A stretch of DNA of 64,000 bases. It comes from Symsagittifera roscoffensis (taxonomy: Eukaryota; Xenacoelomorpha; Acoela; Convolutidae). The stretch lies in the NCBI RefSeq assembly GCF_963678635.1, contig NC_087064.1, positions 5,182,411-5,246,410 on the forward strand. Reading direction: 5' to 3'. Position numbers and translations under genes: made by a program. Shown one piece after another: positions 21,441 through 33,469 of the stretch. A model generated the notes under the pieces. It had not been told where the DNA came from. It did no database searches and saw only the letters and a program-made list of their open reading frames with translations. The number at the start of each line of letters is the position of its first letter. Position 1 is the first letter of the stretch.

Positions 21441-22080
21441 ACTACATTTTATAATGATCGAAAAATACACTTAGTCCAAGGGAATACCTTATATCCCTTA
21501 AAAATTTTGACCTTAAGCATTTTCATTTCTCCAAGTTTCATTTTAACTCCTAGAATACAAAAACTTTCAAACCAATAGTTAATTTGATATTTCGACTTTT
21601 TTGAATTAGGAAACTTTGATCTTGGTTTTGTTATTTTGGATCATCCGTACAACCCCCCTCCTTATCGATTTAGGTGAGATAAAATACTGTTTTTTCACAT
21701 GCCAAATTTGAGGGCGAACCAAAATTTTGAAAATGTTTTCGTATAAAATATTCATTTCAATCAAAAGCGCAGAATAGACTGCTGAGAAAATTTTTCAAAA
21801 GGAATACCTAATTTCTACCATTAATTAACCAAATTATTATTCATAGTTATTTTTGAATAATGTTTCGGTTAATTAGCGGTATAAAATAGGTATTCTAATC
21901 GAAATTTTTTTTCAAGCAGTCTATTCTGCTCTTTTGTTTGAAATGAACATTTTATACAAAATCAATTCTCAAAATCAATTCGTGGCTAGGGGGTTATTAT
22001 ACGGTAGTTCACTCAGAGGAGGGGGGGGGGTGGAGATTTTTCTTCAAACAATTTTAAAACTATTACTGTTCAGTTTTTTT

Positions 22081-22152
22081 GTATGGCCTGATGTATGCTC
22101 TGGTGTATGGTCTGATGTATGGTTTGATGTATGCATTTTGGTATGGTCAGAG
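22081..22152 (+). repeat. 12-bp minisatellite, about six units
   Basis: Units resemble gtatggtctgat. In the plus frame each unit reads as four residues (VWSD-like). This gives an open frame (21934-22158) that I regard as repeat-derived. Confidence 0.75.
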
Positions 22153-22670
22153 GTGTGACTTATGCTTCTTGAGCTTTACTTAGAAAAAATATATATATTT
22201 TTCTCTGATCATTTTTAAAATATAGGGGTTTGTAAAATTCTAACTTTATTGAATTGGACAACGTATTTCTAGGTAACAAAAGCGTGCGCAAGATTTTTTA
22301 TTGAAGTTTTTTAACGAGGTGGTTTTCTTCAAATATAAAAAAAAGAATTCAAACTTGATTTTTGCTTGAAAAAACCATCATTTTACAGGATCCAAAAACA
22401 ATTAATAAAACGAATAATTGCCGTTCAATTGAAAGGGAATAAATGAAGCAATACTTCGCTTCATTTACAACGAAACCCTTGAAATATAAAAAATGCTTAA
22501 TTCACAGGCGGTCAGTGACAGTTTGAAAGTTTTGCATTTTTTTTTTGCCTTTTCAAATATTCGGTTAATACTAAACTAAGGTCCTTATAAAATTTAACTT
22601 TATCTGAAATTTTCACGCTTTCTTTCCAAATTTACTGAAATCTGGTTATTTGATTTGTTTTCGCCCATAG

Positions 22671-22762
22671 AGTCCTTCGCCTATGAAGGATTCCACGGGG
22701 CACCCACTTTCGCAATTGATTGTTTCGCAGATGGTGGTTCGGAAACACTTCACGTTTCCTAA
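22671..22762 (+). CDS. Candidate exon, strand uncertain
   Basis: On the plus strand the acceptor gttttcgcccatag precedes SFAYEGFHGAPTFAIDCF and a frame ending at TAA 22760-22762. On the minus strand the same GC-rich stretch, after ataatattag, reads a cysteine-rich frame (NVKCFRTTICETINCESGC). Both are open, so the coding strand cannot be decided. The local jump in GC content is the main evidence that this is exonic. Confidence 0.25.
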
Positions 22763-23110
22763 TATTATGTTCATGAATAATGATTAACCTAATATTTTAT
22801 TTCTAAAAATAACCGATTGCCAATTACGCTAAACAAAGAAAAATGCCAAACCAATGGCTACGTTTAATTTAAGTTTTAACCTTTTTCTATTTATCTGGCA
22901 GCCGATAAGTTGTTTTTCTATCTTTCTAGTATTCGGCTCTGCAAAAAAAAACATTATTTAGACCTAAATGTCAACAAAAAAATAATAAGTAATACTCTTT
23001 TTTGAAGTTGATAGTTTTTTCCTGAAGTTGTTTACTGTGTTTTTTCTAGTCTGGGTAAAAATCTGCAGCTTCTTTAAATTAAGTAGTTACCAAGAGTTGT
23101 ACAATTTTAG

Positions 23111-23178
23111 CCGATTCGCCTTTTTTACAAGTCGATCTCACATTGCCATCAGAACATTATAAGATGGTGCTTGAATAG
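23111..23178 (+). CDS. Candidate terminal exon, unknown protein
   Basis: The acceptor ttgtacaattttag ends at 23110. The frame DSPFLQVDLTLPSEHYKM continues to TAG at 23176-23178. It is short but hydrophobic and acidic residues alternate as in a real domain edge. No upstream exon can be tied to it. Confidence 0.2.
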
Positions 23179-23991
23179 ATTCAGCTCAAATACATTGATT
23201 TTTGGGCGGAAAAAAGAAAAAGACCTCGAGTTTTTCTGAAGAAATTATGGATCTTGTTTGTTAGCTATTACCACCCTTTTTGGACCTTTTAAGTTATTTT
23301 TGTTAGGCAAAAAAGAATACAGAATTTAATAAATTAAGGTTAAAATAATTGAATTAAAAATAGGAAGAAAAAAAAGAATATTCAACAATTAACAAATTCG
23401 ATGTCGAACTTGGTTGATTATCACGTCAAGATTTCAAAGCTTCAACTTCCATTTCGATCTGGCTGAGTCAGAGTCACTATTAAATCACGAATATGAATTA
23501 TTTATCGCGTTTATGTCAAAAATACAAAAAATATGACGACAGAAGTTGAGGATCATCAACATCTTCGGGGGATCAATCAACACATTTTTATGAGAAAATG
23601 CCCAATATTTACAGTTGGTTTAGTGAGATCATTCGTATACCAAATTTTTTTGCAGATAAGAATGCAATATTCAACGCTGGCGTGGTTAACATACCTAATG
23701 CCTTTTTAAGCTACAGAACGGCGCGAAACCATTTGAGCCGTTTATCAGCAATTGACCTAGTGACTAGATGCCTTGTGGTGTAAATCCTCAAATATCCACA
23801 GGAGAGTATCTTTTCGAGTTGTTTCTCGGGGTGCGTATAGTTATGCTCTGTAGAATACTGCTGCTGGAGCGTATGCGAAAAGACAGCTCATTGTCGTCTT
23901 CAAGGTCACAAGTGATATGCGTAAGCGGACCAGAGATAAAGATTGCCTCATACCAGCTACAACAGTAGCATTTAGATCACTTGATGTTTGA

Positions 23992-24490
23992 TCAGGAACG
24001 ATATGTAGCATTCAAAGGTCGTTTTATCATTGAAACGAGTCGCTCCCGAACGTCATCAAAGTGAGAGACAGACGTAACTTCGTTGAACCTAACTGCTTCT
24101 GAGCGAAGTAGCTTGCAGGCCTTGACAAAGTAATTAGCGTTGCGAAAGATTAAAATCTTAGGTGTGCCTCTTCTATCAAAGAAGGGTCTATTAGCCTTCA
24201 TGTAGTTGCTCATAGTGAGATTTTCTGTCGATTTTAGTTGCACCGGGTAATTAGAGAGGCAACTGAATAGGCAAGTGTTCTGATTCGGTTTATTAAAGTA
24301 ATGTAGAAAGGTCCTTTTTAACGTATCCCAGTGTTTATGAAGGGAAATGTGTAACCAGATGGATCGTTGAAACACTTTGGCGGCACTTCAGCCATGTGTG
24401 GATATAACCCTGTGCCTCGGAACTTTCTGCAGAGAAAGCAACTATGTCTTATTGACTGAGTATTTTTCACAGCTCAAAGTTGAGGAAGCT
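23992..24490 (-). pseudogene. BEL/Pao integrase remnant
   Basis: Upstream in one frame come HSCFLCRKF and MAEVPPKCF, the Cys-x2-Cys end of the zinc-binding domain and its conserved follow-on. Next come TGI and KGPFYI around the position of the first catalytic Asp, with a stop at that point. In the second frame (24375-23992) CLFSCLSNYPVQLKSTENLT and FFDRRGTPKILI match the core consensus of a strand-transfer domain. The usual Ser-Asp-Asn is replaced by FRN, so the second catalytic Asp is lost. The enzyme is dead. Confidence 0.6.
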
Positions 24491-25599
24491 TTGTTTCAAC
24501 GAACTTAGTGCCATTATAACTATAGCTGCAAGGAGCGCTCGCGATCATCATGCTCACATTAGGCTACTTTGCGTGAATTGTTGTATACATTGTTCCCTCT
24601 GAAAAAATTGAGTTTCGTTGTCGCCCTCGCCTGCAAAAAACAACATTGTGAAGAAAAGGGAAGAACTGGTGTCTTCTGTCTTCTATTATCTACTTGCTCC
24701 TGGGTTTGAAGTTGATTGTAGGTGTCAACCACGTCTTCTTGCTGAGAACGTTCACAAGGAAGAAGCTTGGCCTTTTCCAGGTCTTCCACAGCAGCTAAAC
24801 GTTTAACATTTCTTTTCATGTTTTCGATAAAAACAATAAATCGAGCGGTGACCCAATTTAACCGGAAGCAGTAGGATAACAGGGAAGAATCGATTAATTG
24901 AGTTGTCGGGGGCTTACTGTTGTAGCATTACTTAGTTACAATTTCTCGTTGATCCTTATGTTAGGTATCAAATTCCGGTGTTGAGCAGAAATTCCGGTGC
25001 ACCCAACCAGAGCTTGATTTTGTAATTGAATCCAAATTTTTGCGTTTTTTTTATCTGGGTTGAGTGTATCGGCGAACTGCTTTATTCGTTTTTTAATCGC
25101 ATTATGTCAGTACCCAAGTTGCTCATCCCTGTGCCCTCGTATGCGACTTGTAATTTAACGATTTTTCTGTTTTCTGCTGATAAAAAAATACGTGTACGCC
25201 CGAGCTGCCTGCAGTTTGGAAGTGGTTTCACGTAGCCATGACGTCCTGCAATGCGTCGCAGAACATATCAAGCTTTATAACACCATGTGATGGTTTTGGT
25301 CCAAGTAAACACAGCAAACTCACATGGTGCCTTCATTGCATCGCTAGACCCATTTGTCGCTTAATTGAACAAAGTAACTGGGCACGATTTTGTCCAGGGA
25401 AAGATTAGAATTCCACCGGTTTTGTAGAAGGTACTTAATTTTTTTCACAAAATGAGCTACAAAAACCAGTGTGTTACTGCAGAAAGGGCTGTATGGAAAG
25501 TAGGCGTTGTAGTATTAGCAATTTCTCAGAAAGTTTCATGGTTTCGAGATAATTGTTTGGCCATGTCTGTACAGACAACGGTTGGGCTTTTGCTACCGG

Positions 25600-25973
25600 T
25601 TAGTTGATTGCCATTTTCTTTTTGTTTTCCAGAAGATTTTTGTAGCAACCTTCGTCCTGCTCAATGCTTAGGGTTACGCCTGTAGGAATTTTTCTGATAT
25701 CGTGCTCCGCAATTTTTCGAAACACATTTACGCTTAACACAACTTGCACTGTGTTGACGTCTAGAGCAGGAAAGTTGACGTGACAAAGGTGGTTGCAGAG
25801 TGAGCACAATCTGCAATTTCTGGTAAAATGCATGCGTCGATTGTGTGAAAACTCAGAGGTTCAGTTGAGCAGACTGACAGCATAGTGAATGTAGAGTTTT
25901 TAGCGTTAGGTGGGCTGTTAATTAGTCGGACGAGAGAAGAAGACACTATTTCTTTAATGAATAAGTCTCGCAC
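25600..25973 (-). pseudogene. BEL/Pao protease-region (DUF1758-like) remnant
   Basis: Two overlapping frames (25973-25761 and 25833-25600) join by a frameshift. The stretch HLCHVNFPALDVNTVQVVLS and the following VFRKIAEHDIRK resemble the BEL/Pao sequence after the aspartic protease (a His-Leu..Phe-Pro..Leu pattern, then a pocket loop). The active-site Asp-Ser/Thr-Gly is not visible. Position relative to the integrase agrees with BEL/Pao order. Confidence 0.4.
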
Positions 25974-27417
25974 GCTACGTTTTAGCTGCTGTTTTGGTTC
26001 ATAATGAAGTTTTCAGCTGTTTTGTTGCGGAAGTACCACCAGCTGCTGCAGTTTCGAGTATGATGTAGCAATTCAGATCGATGCCATCCATGAATTGTCA
26101 TTCTGGCATAAATTGCAATTGCAAACAATTTATAAAGTTGCCCATATTGTTGATTGGATCTTATATTGATTTTTGTCTTGTTTACTGTAATGCTTAGCTG
26201 CATGTGTTCATTTTTATATCGTGCGCTTGAAACGACTTTCTGCCAATGTGTAGAGTTGAGCGGCCTTTTCCTCGTGAAGAGTTGTGACCAATCGATTGAC
26301 CGATGTGTTTTCATTAAATCTTTATAAAGTGTTTATTTTAGAACTAATTTTCAAATATAGAGATCTTGTGATGTTATACAGGTTATAGTTGACGCTTTTA
26401 TTGCTAAACCTGAATATGTGTCGAAGTTTTGCCTGTAAAATCAAAAGATGGGTTTGCGGGGTGGCTGCTTTATGTAAGGTAATGACGTCGAGATTGAATC
26501 AAAGTCGTCCAGTTTTTCACGCACTTGCGAATAGTTAATCGGGTACTGCGTAAAAATTTTGAGTTTAGGGTACACGAGGTTCTGCAGAAAGCACATTTCT
26601 TCTCTTTTCATTAGCGAGTTGCTAGAATTGGGGTCTGCTTAAATTTGAAGTTGTGAAATGTTTCCGCAGAAAAACTGCGTTTCAGATAAAACCTTGCTGC
26701 TTATCTTGTATCACTTTGTCAACTCTTAGTTGTATCACTTTGTCAACGAGTGTTGTCACCACATATTTTACGTTACCCAATCTACGTACTATTTCAACGC
26801 ATTTATTGATTTTGTTCTCGGGTTTTCGTAATGAGACGAATTGGTTCCGTGTCTCTCAATCAAAGATTTAGAAATATCAGTGCATAATTATTGCAACTTA
26901 GCAAGTTTCCCAAATTCCTGACACAAAAGTTGCACTTCAAAATGGTAGCTTCATTATGAAATGTTCTTTTTTACTTCAATTTTTTCTCCAAAAGGTTGAG
27001 TTTTACTTCAAAATTGGTGTTGCATTAGAAAATGTTGGATGTGAAAAACTGTATCGTAGGAGCGCAAGTGTTGGTTGCAACCAGGTGTGCAGTAGGTGAG
27101 GCTGATTTGAAATCTTTTGCAGAAGTAGTGATGCCACTGATGTTCAGGTGCGTCTAAGTCTAATATAATCAAACTGTAGGTAGACTCTTAAGTATTGAAA
27201 TTGTCAGCCGTAGTACTGATGAAGCTCTCGGGTAGGTTGGAAATAGTACTGCAGCTGCTTTCTGTTACATTGGCTGCTGCTGACTCGCCTTGCACTCTGA
27301 TATTGTTTTTTGATCTTTTAGAAAATGAACATTCCAGAGCTTAGACCTTTTTGTTTGTCAAGTTTTTGAAGAGTAATTTCGCTTTGCTCTTCGTTTTTCG
27401 GAGAGCACTTTCGCTTT

Positions 27418-27546
27418 AGTAACGTTGAAGCAACATAGTGGCCGTCTTGTGATTCATGAGTAGAAAACGCAGCAAAGTTGTCGACATTTTGGCTGCTTTT
27501 TCTACTCATGAATCACCAGATTGCCTCTACGTTGCTTCAACGCTAA
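27418..27546. repeat. Imperfect palindrome around 27485
   Basis: acgttgaagcaac and gtgattcatgagtagaaaa on the left are mirrored by tttttctactcatgaatcac and gttgcttcaacg on the right. It forms a hairpin with arms near 50 bp. It lies at the upstream edge of the BEL/Pao remnant. Confidence 0.65.
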
Positions 27547-27564
27547 GAAGTTGAAACTGCCTAA

Positions 27565-29230
27565 TTGAAAATCCATCGAGCAGATCTAATTGAAAATCCA
27601 TCGAGCAGATCGCAAGAAGAAGTTAATTCATCAAAACTAAGCAAAAGGTCTTCAATTTTGCTTGATTCGTTGTTTTTGTATCGTTACCTCTTCCTCAAGC
27701 TTCTCAAAAGTACTGTAACGGCGTCTCCATGGATTACAAAAGAAAGTAAAGTTTGCTTCGTTAGAACCATTGAAGAGCGTAATTAAAATTATAGTAGTTC
27801 ATTCCACAGATGGGTTGAAAACTATACGACTTTGGATGGCTGTGATTGCTAAGTTTTTCTCATTTGATGAACCTTGTTGAGTTTACGTAAAATTTATCTA
27901 CCATTTATGACTACTATTTTTGGAAGTAAACCAGCCACAGGGCTACCCCGATTGTTAAGTAATTAAATTTGAGCTACAGCTGACTCAGACTTTGAAGTTT
28001 TGAACTGTGGGTAAAGACGTAGCGGTGAATGTTTCATGTTTTCGATCCCGCCAATGAAAGTGGGGATGAGCTTTATATAAGGGTGAGTTCCAGATTTTTC
28101 TTGTTCAAATTTGTTGGAAATGGATGAGTGATTCATTTTTTCAAGGCTTTCTCAGGCGTGATTCAACAATTTCAAAAAAAAATTTAAAAAATTGCAAACT
28201 TTGAAAAAATTTAATTGAAATTTTGATTTTTGGTCTAACTTCGAGCTAAAAAATTTGTGTTGAGCAGTCTAGATTTCGACCAAGCTTACAATAGCTTTTT
28301 TAACTTTAATTTATGCCGTGAAAATTTTAGTTTAACTTAAAGGCTGCTAGTTTTTTGATAGTTTTCAGCACCACAGTGGGAATCAAAAACTTCACAATTT
28401 TACGAATTTCAGAGAATTTTTCTTTCATTTTACAGGTAATTTCTCTACAAAGCAGTTTTCGTTACACCGGACGGGAAAAAATTTTCGTTAAAATTGAAAG
28501 AAAAAAGTTCGGAATTTTGATAAAGATAGTTTGTAGGATGTACATGTTGCCATTTTTGAATTGCTTCCAAAATAATTTGATTGGCAGGCTGGGGTTCTTT
28601 TCCAGCTTCAAACTACCGAGTTTTATGTTTGTTTTACGTGTTATTACGGCTAAATGCGTCATGTTACGCTGTAAAGTATGAAGAACAAATCTGTTCACAG
28701 TTGTCAATTTGTTCACCACGCCAAATTTCATTGCAATATAACAACGTTAATAAGCTTTTGAGAATTGAATTTGAAAGGGGGGACTGGAAAAGAGCCCAGG
28801 CTGGTACCTGTCAACAACTGCCCAGTTACCCGGATGAATAACTAAGCGAAGAAACAACTCGTAAGAAACTCGGACTAAAAATTCTATTAACTCGCCAGAT
28901 TTATTCCCATGAAACCTTCAGAGTTTCTAAAGCACCATAAAACTGTTGAGTATTAACATTTTTTCTGGCAAATCCGCAGCGTAAAAAATCCGATTTAAAA
29001 ATGAGCATGCTTTGATTGGGAAAATTCAAGAATCGGGCCCATAAAATTTCCCCGATAAGATTCCATGGTTTCTCGGAAATTGATACAACCAGTTTATTTG
29101 GTAAGCAATGACCAAATTCACGAAGCTCATAAACTGATTTAGAAAACGGGTTTGTTTTCTAAATTGAGGCTTCAACCTAGAGTTGTTGAACCGTTCTTTC
29201 TAAGTTGAAACAAGTAGCTAATTCTTGACA
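27565..29230. other. AT-rich region, no supported gene
   Basis: Includes a 19-bp direct repeat (attgaaaatccatcgagcag) near 27564-27607, and two overlapping opposite ORFs at 28462-28731 and 28581-28841, neither of which shows recognisable domains. The stretch 28770-28850 is GC-richer but unassigned. Confidence 0.4.
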
Positions 29231-29239
29231 AAGACTGGT

Positions 29240-30175
29240 TTGTTGGCCCAATATTTAACTTCATGTTTACTCAAATAGTGCGAAAATGAGTTATAATTTG
29301 GATCTTTATCCAGCCACATTTAAATTGTTTTCAAGAAGGATAATTTCCAAAAAATGACCAATTGCTTTGAGTGGTTGAGTTTCTTTCCATGTGATTAGTT
29401 TTCATCTTTGAGCAGTTTTCCCATGATTTAACATGGTTGAATATTGAAAGCCGCGAAGGTATTTTAAAAACCACCAATATTTGACTGCATTTTGAAATTT
29501 ATGGATAAGTGTTTGCTTTAAAAAAATGACGATATTATCAAAAAAAGTTTTTTTGCGTTTATTTTGAAAATCAACACATTAAAACGCAAATCTAAATTTT
29601 ATAACTGGGCATATATTCAAACTTTTTCAATTATGGATTCACTGGTACTGTTTCAGGCGTTTTGAAGACTTTTGTTAGAGAATTCCAAAGTCAAAAGTTC
29701 TAAAACGCCTACAAATTTTTTTTGGCCGTTTAAGTGTTTTGGCCGTTTATTTGGCCTAAGTGTTTTGCGATTCCATTAATTTTCGCTAGATTCCACTGTG
29801 GATTCCGCCTTGAAAACAAGACTATTTTGCTGGATTTCTCAATTTGTCAACAAATTCCGTAGTCAATTTGTTCTTCTTGTTGCTGGATTCCACAAGAAGA
29901 TTTTTGACTTTTTGAACAATTTGAATATGTAAAAAACCATTTTTTCACGGAGGGCTTTGTCATTTGTGGAAGGGTTCATAGCCTCATTTGCTGATACATT
30001 TTGATGGAGAAATTTAAATTAGGGAACATCATTTATTCAAATGGAGGTGATACTATATAATTTACGAAAAAATTTGGTTCCGATAAACGTTGAAGAAAGC
30101 TTAAGACGTGCACGTTGGACCCAGCGACAAAAAAAACAAATTGACTGCTGATTTTACTGACAAACTATGAAATCC
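29240..30175 (+). repeat. Direct duplication, copy A
   Basis: Starts tgttggcccaatatttaact and matches 30805-31875 in the same direction (offset about 1.57 kb) with many substitutions and indels. Shared landmarks include gttgcaactttcttttccat-type stretches, tttggccgtttaagtg and gcctaagtgttt, plus recurring ggattcc words. Non-coding; probably an unclassified repeat. Confidence 0.7.
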
Positions 30176-30224
30176 AGTGAGAGAAAAACGTAGATTGAAA
30201 ACTATTTTTCTTAAAGCAAACACT

Positions 30225-30800
30225 TACTTCATAGACCTTAATATGATGTCGGAACAATTAGGACTTCAACCTGATACAAGCAGTTTTTTTTTGGAAAATG
30301 TAGTTTCTCTCCCTCCAACCTCCCTCCCAAGAAAGAAAAATCAATAGATTAGCCACCTGAATGCTCTCATGGAGCAAAAGCTGCAACACGTTTATAAGAT
30401 TGGATTTTCAAACCAATTGAAATGATTTTTCAAAATTGCTTTTTCAATGGAAATGTTTTTATCAAATATTTATTTTTATGGTGAAACTATGATTTTTATT
30501 TTTTCCATAGATTCTATGCGAAAATTTATGATGGGCAGTTTTCTTCCGCCAATGTCAACCCGTAACTTTTTACGAAGTCTCTCTTGAGACTTCTTGTTTG
30601 TTTAATTATAAGGGCATCAATTGAAAGTGTAATTATCATTTTGACTTCCGATAGTTCCAGCATGATTAGTTGGATCTTGTTAACAACAGTTCAATTATTT
30701 CTTTACAGGGGGGTGGGGGATATTCTTTACAAGGTACAATAGGGGGGGGGGAATAGTTTAAGAAATCCGATTCGTTGAGCAAATTGTTGATATTGTAAAA
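30225..30800. repeat. Repeat shared with 34395-34965
   Basis: Both copies contain gcaaacactta, ctccctcccaag, ctgcaacacgtttata, aagggcatcaattgaaagtg and a G-rich end (gggggg near 30710 and 34820). Both also carry the 5' end of the hairpin family, inverted (caacctgatacaagcagt). This suggests a larger compound repeat. Confidence 0.6.
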
Positions 30801-30804
30801 AACT

Positions 30805-31875
30805 GTAGTTTGTTGGCCCAATTTTTAACTTCATGTTTACTCAAATAGTGCTGAATTGAGTTATATTTTGGATTTTTATGCAGCCACATTTAAATTGTTT
30901 TCAAAAAGGATAATTTCCAGAAAATGACCAGTTCCTTTGGGTGGTTGAGCTTCTTTCCATTTGATTAGTTTTCATCCTTGAGCAGTTTTATTATGGTTTA
31001 ACATGGTTGAATTATGAAAAATGCGAAGTTATTTAGCAGGTTTGAATCAAAACTAGCTTTGTCAAAACTTTTTTCCGAATATTTTTAATTTCTGTAGGAA
31101 AAATTGATGATGAAAAAATACCGGAAAAAAAACATATCTTTTTAACAGATTGTAAGAAAAATCCGCGAATGTTTTGTCTACTTTTTAGAGTTTTTGGACT
31201 AATGTTTGCTTTGAAAAATGATGAATTAAATTAATTGAATAAATGAAAACGTTTTTTTATTGCGTTTTTTTTTTGAAAAACAACAAATGAAAACGCAAAG
31301 CTAACTTTTATAACTGGCTTATTTTTAAGCTTTCCCGATTTTGGATTGACTGACACTATTGTAGGCGTTTAAAAGTTTGTAGAGAATTCCACAATCAAAT
31401 GATCCCTACCCAAAATGCCTACAAATTTTTTTTGGCCGTTAAAGTGTTTTGGTCGTTGATTTGGCCTAAGTGTTTGGGATTCCATTAAGTTTCGCTAGAT
31501 TCCACTGCGGATTCCGCGGTAAAAACAGGCTTTTTTGCTGGATTCCACAATTTGTCAATAAATTCCGTAGCCGTTTTGTTCTTCTTGTTGCTGGATTCCG
31601 TAAGAAAACTTTTGACTTTTTGAACAATTTGAACAAACCATTTTTTCATGGAGAATTTTTCATTTGCGGAATGTTCAATGGCCTCATTTGCCGATTTATT
31701 TTGATGGAGAAAATTAAATTATGGAACACCATTTTTTGAAATTAGAGGTGATACTATATAATATACAAAAACTTGGTTCCGATACATGTTAAAAAAAATT
31801 TAAAATGTGCACAAGGAATCCAGTGACAAAAAAATCAAGTTGACTGCTGACTTTACCGACGAATTATGGAATCCG
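30805..31875 (+). repeat. Direct duplication, copy B
   Basis: Diverged partner of 29240-30175. The ORF at 31470-31739 inside it reflects ggattcc-rich repeat sequence and is not supported as a gene. Confidence 0.7.
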
Positions 31876-32915
31876 GCGACAGAAAAAAAACAAATAGATT
31901 GCGGAATCCATTGGCAAACAAGGGAATCCAGCTAAACTTCAGTTCAATCCAACTGCAAAAAAGCTTTCGTCGACGGAGTCTAAAATAAGCAAGTCATAGC
32001 TTTTGTCGTTTTAATATGCTTTGTCACTGGATTCCAAATTGTAATTCGCTAGCTAAATTTTAACTTTAGCTTGTTGCGCTCAAACATTCGTCTTTCGATT
32101 CCGTCAAAATTCCGACTTGAAAAGTATGGCGAAATGTTGCCAAACCCAACGCAAATTATGCGGGCCCCAGGGATAAAGTATGAAGAATTCAAACCATTGC
32201 CAAAAAAAACAGGTTGACATTGTAATGCCCCCATGTAAGAAACAAAAGGCTATATTTTGCGTGTAGCAAAACTTTAAATAGACTAAAAAGCATGCTTGAA
32301 CTCTTTTTGGAACAATTTCTAACTTTAAATATATCTTCGCTTACGCGCATATGTAACGAAATTTAGGGCGCGTTTTTTGTCTCAAATTTACTTAAATGGC
32401 AAGTTTTAAATCCTAAAGTTTTGCAAAAAATGATCACAGCTGAAATGTTTTTTGAATGATATTAAAATTCCGTCAAAATTGTTTCTTTAACTCTCTGGCA
32501 TCAGACGCAATGATTAATTCTTACAAATCTTCTTTCAAAAATTTGTACAAAAATTATAAAACTAGAAATTTTCCTTCAAGTCTTGTAGAAAGTTCCACAA
32601 AGGCAATTGGTTTCATTAAAAATCGTTAGATAAGTTTCATTCTTTTTCACCAAGTAAAAAGCAAACAGGTTCAAATTTTACAAAAAACTAACAGGATTAA
32701 GACTCTCAATTAGGTCAATTAGTTTGTATTTTACATATGAAAAAAATAGAAATTTGAGTTCTCTTCACTGGAAAAATTGTGTGTTTTTTTGCGGGGAAAG
32801 TTATAAGTTTATTTCACGGGAAAGCTTGGGGAATCTTGTTATCAATCACATGGAGAGCGAAGAGGGGTTGGTAGTTAACAAGATTTAGGTTCACCAATTT
32901 TGGATCCTGTTACCG
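31876..32915. other. AT-rich spacer with scattered ggattcc words
   Basis: No gene supported. 32310-32480 resembles a very degraded hairpin-family copy (acgcgcatatgtaacgaaattt to gatcacagctgaaatg). Confidence 0.35.
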
Positions 32916-33260
32916 TTACAAAGAAAGAGTGCACAGATATCCGTCGATGCCAGCAGACAGAATACCTTGTTTCTTGATTTCTAAATATTCACCGTCTTCC
33001 ACGAGAGAGTAGCGGTGCTCGTACAGTCGACTTTCCGCGCTTCCAAACCGAACTCCTAGCGGATTGACGACATCTCCGGCTTGGTTCTTAGTCAAGTCTA
33101 TTCGAATTTCTATCGCGGAATTGTCTTTTTGCATTCTGTACCAATCAAAAGCGGCATAATGCTCAGCTTTACGTTCGGCGCTACTCGGATAGAACATGAA
33201 AGATCGACTGTTGGCATTTGCACAAGCTTTTTGTATGGTACTAAACACGGCAAATTTCAT
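32916..33260 (-). CDS. Hypothetical 114-aa protein
   Basis: A continuous minus-strand frame from ATG (ttttaATGaaa) to TAA, clearly GC-richer than flanking DNA. The N-terminal part contains FSTIQKACANANSRSFMFY, the middle AIEIRIDLTKNQAGDVVNP, and the end HRYSLVEDGEYLEIKKQG then GIDGYLCTLSL. Alternating hydrophobic and polar residues suggest beta strands. There is no signal peptide or membrane segment. Composition and uninterrupted length make it the best single-ORF gene candidate outside SLC34. It could be a single-exon gene or the last exon of one. I do not recognise the family. Confidence 0.4.
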   Translation of the reverse strand: MKFAVFSTIQKACANANSRSFMFYPSSAERKAEHYAAFDWYRMQKDNSAIEIRIDLTKNQAGDVVNPLGVRFGSAESRLYEHRYSLVEDGEYLEIKKQGILSAGIDGYLCTLSL

Positions 33261-33469
33261 TAAAACTCGGAAATTTCGGGGAGGCGTTTTTTAGCATTTC
33301 AAAAAAAAGTATGCGGGAAAACTAGACAGCTTTGGACAATTTAAAAATTAATTGGTCCAGGTTTTTTGCGCATTCGGTCCTCCTGTGCTGAGAATAGCCT
33401 CCTAAATTACGAGTAAAACATATTTGTAGGCAACAAATTCAGCATGCTTTTATACATGGTTAAATCACA

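Larger units (their letters stand above)
23600..27510 (-). mobile_element. Decayed BEL/Pao LTR retrotransposon (pol region)
   Basis: Minus-strand fragments occur in BEL/Pao order. Gag-like low-complexity coding sequence lies at about 27500-26000, a DUF1758-like protease zone at 25973-25600, a region of broken frames at 25600-24560 where the reverse transcriptase should be, and an integrase at 24500-23992. Many stops and frameshifts interrupt every domain. No LTR pair could be found by eye. The region is markedly GC-richer than its flanks. Confidence 0.55.

Noticed and set aside
21934..22158. VWSD-repeat protein
   Set aside because: Explained by a 12-bp minisatellite whose unit length keeps any frame open.
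24559..24819. 86-aa ORF rich in Gln/Glu as an independent gene
   Set aside because: Sits inside the decayed BEL/Pao region on the same strand, so it is more likely part of that remnant.
31470..31739. 89-aa ORF with GFRGKNRLF-type composition
   Set aside because: Lies entirely in one copy of a diverged direct repeat rich in ggattcc; the other copy does not keep the frame.
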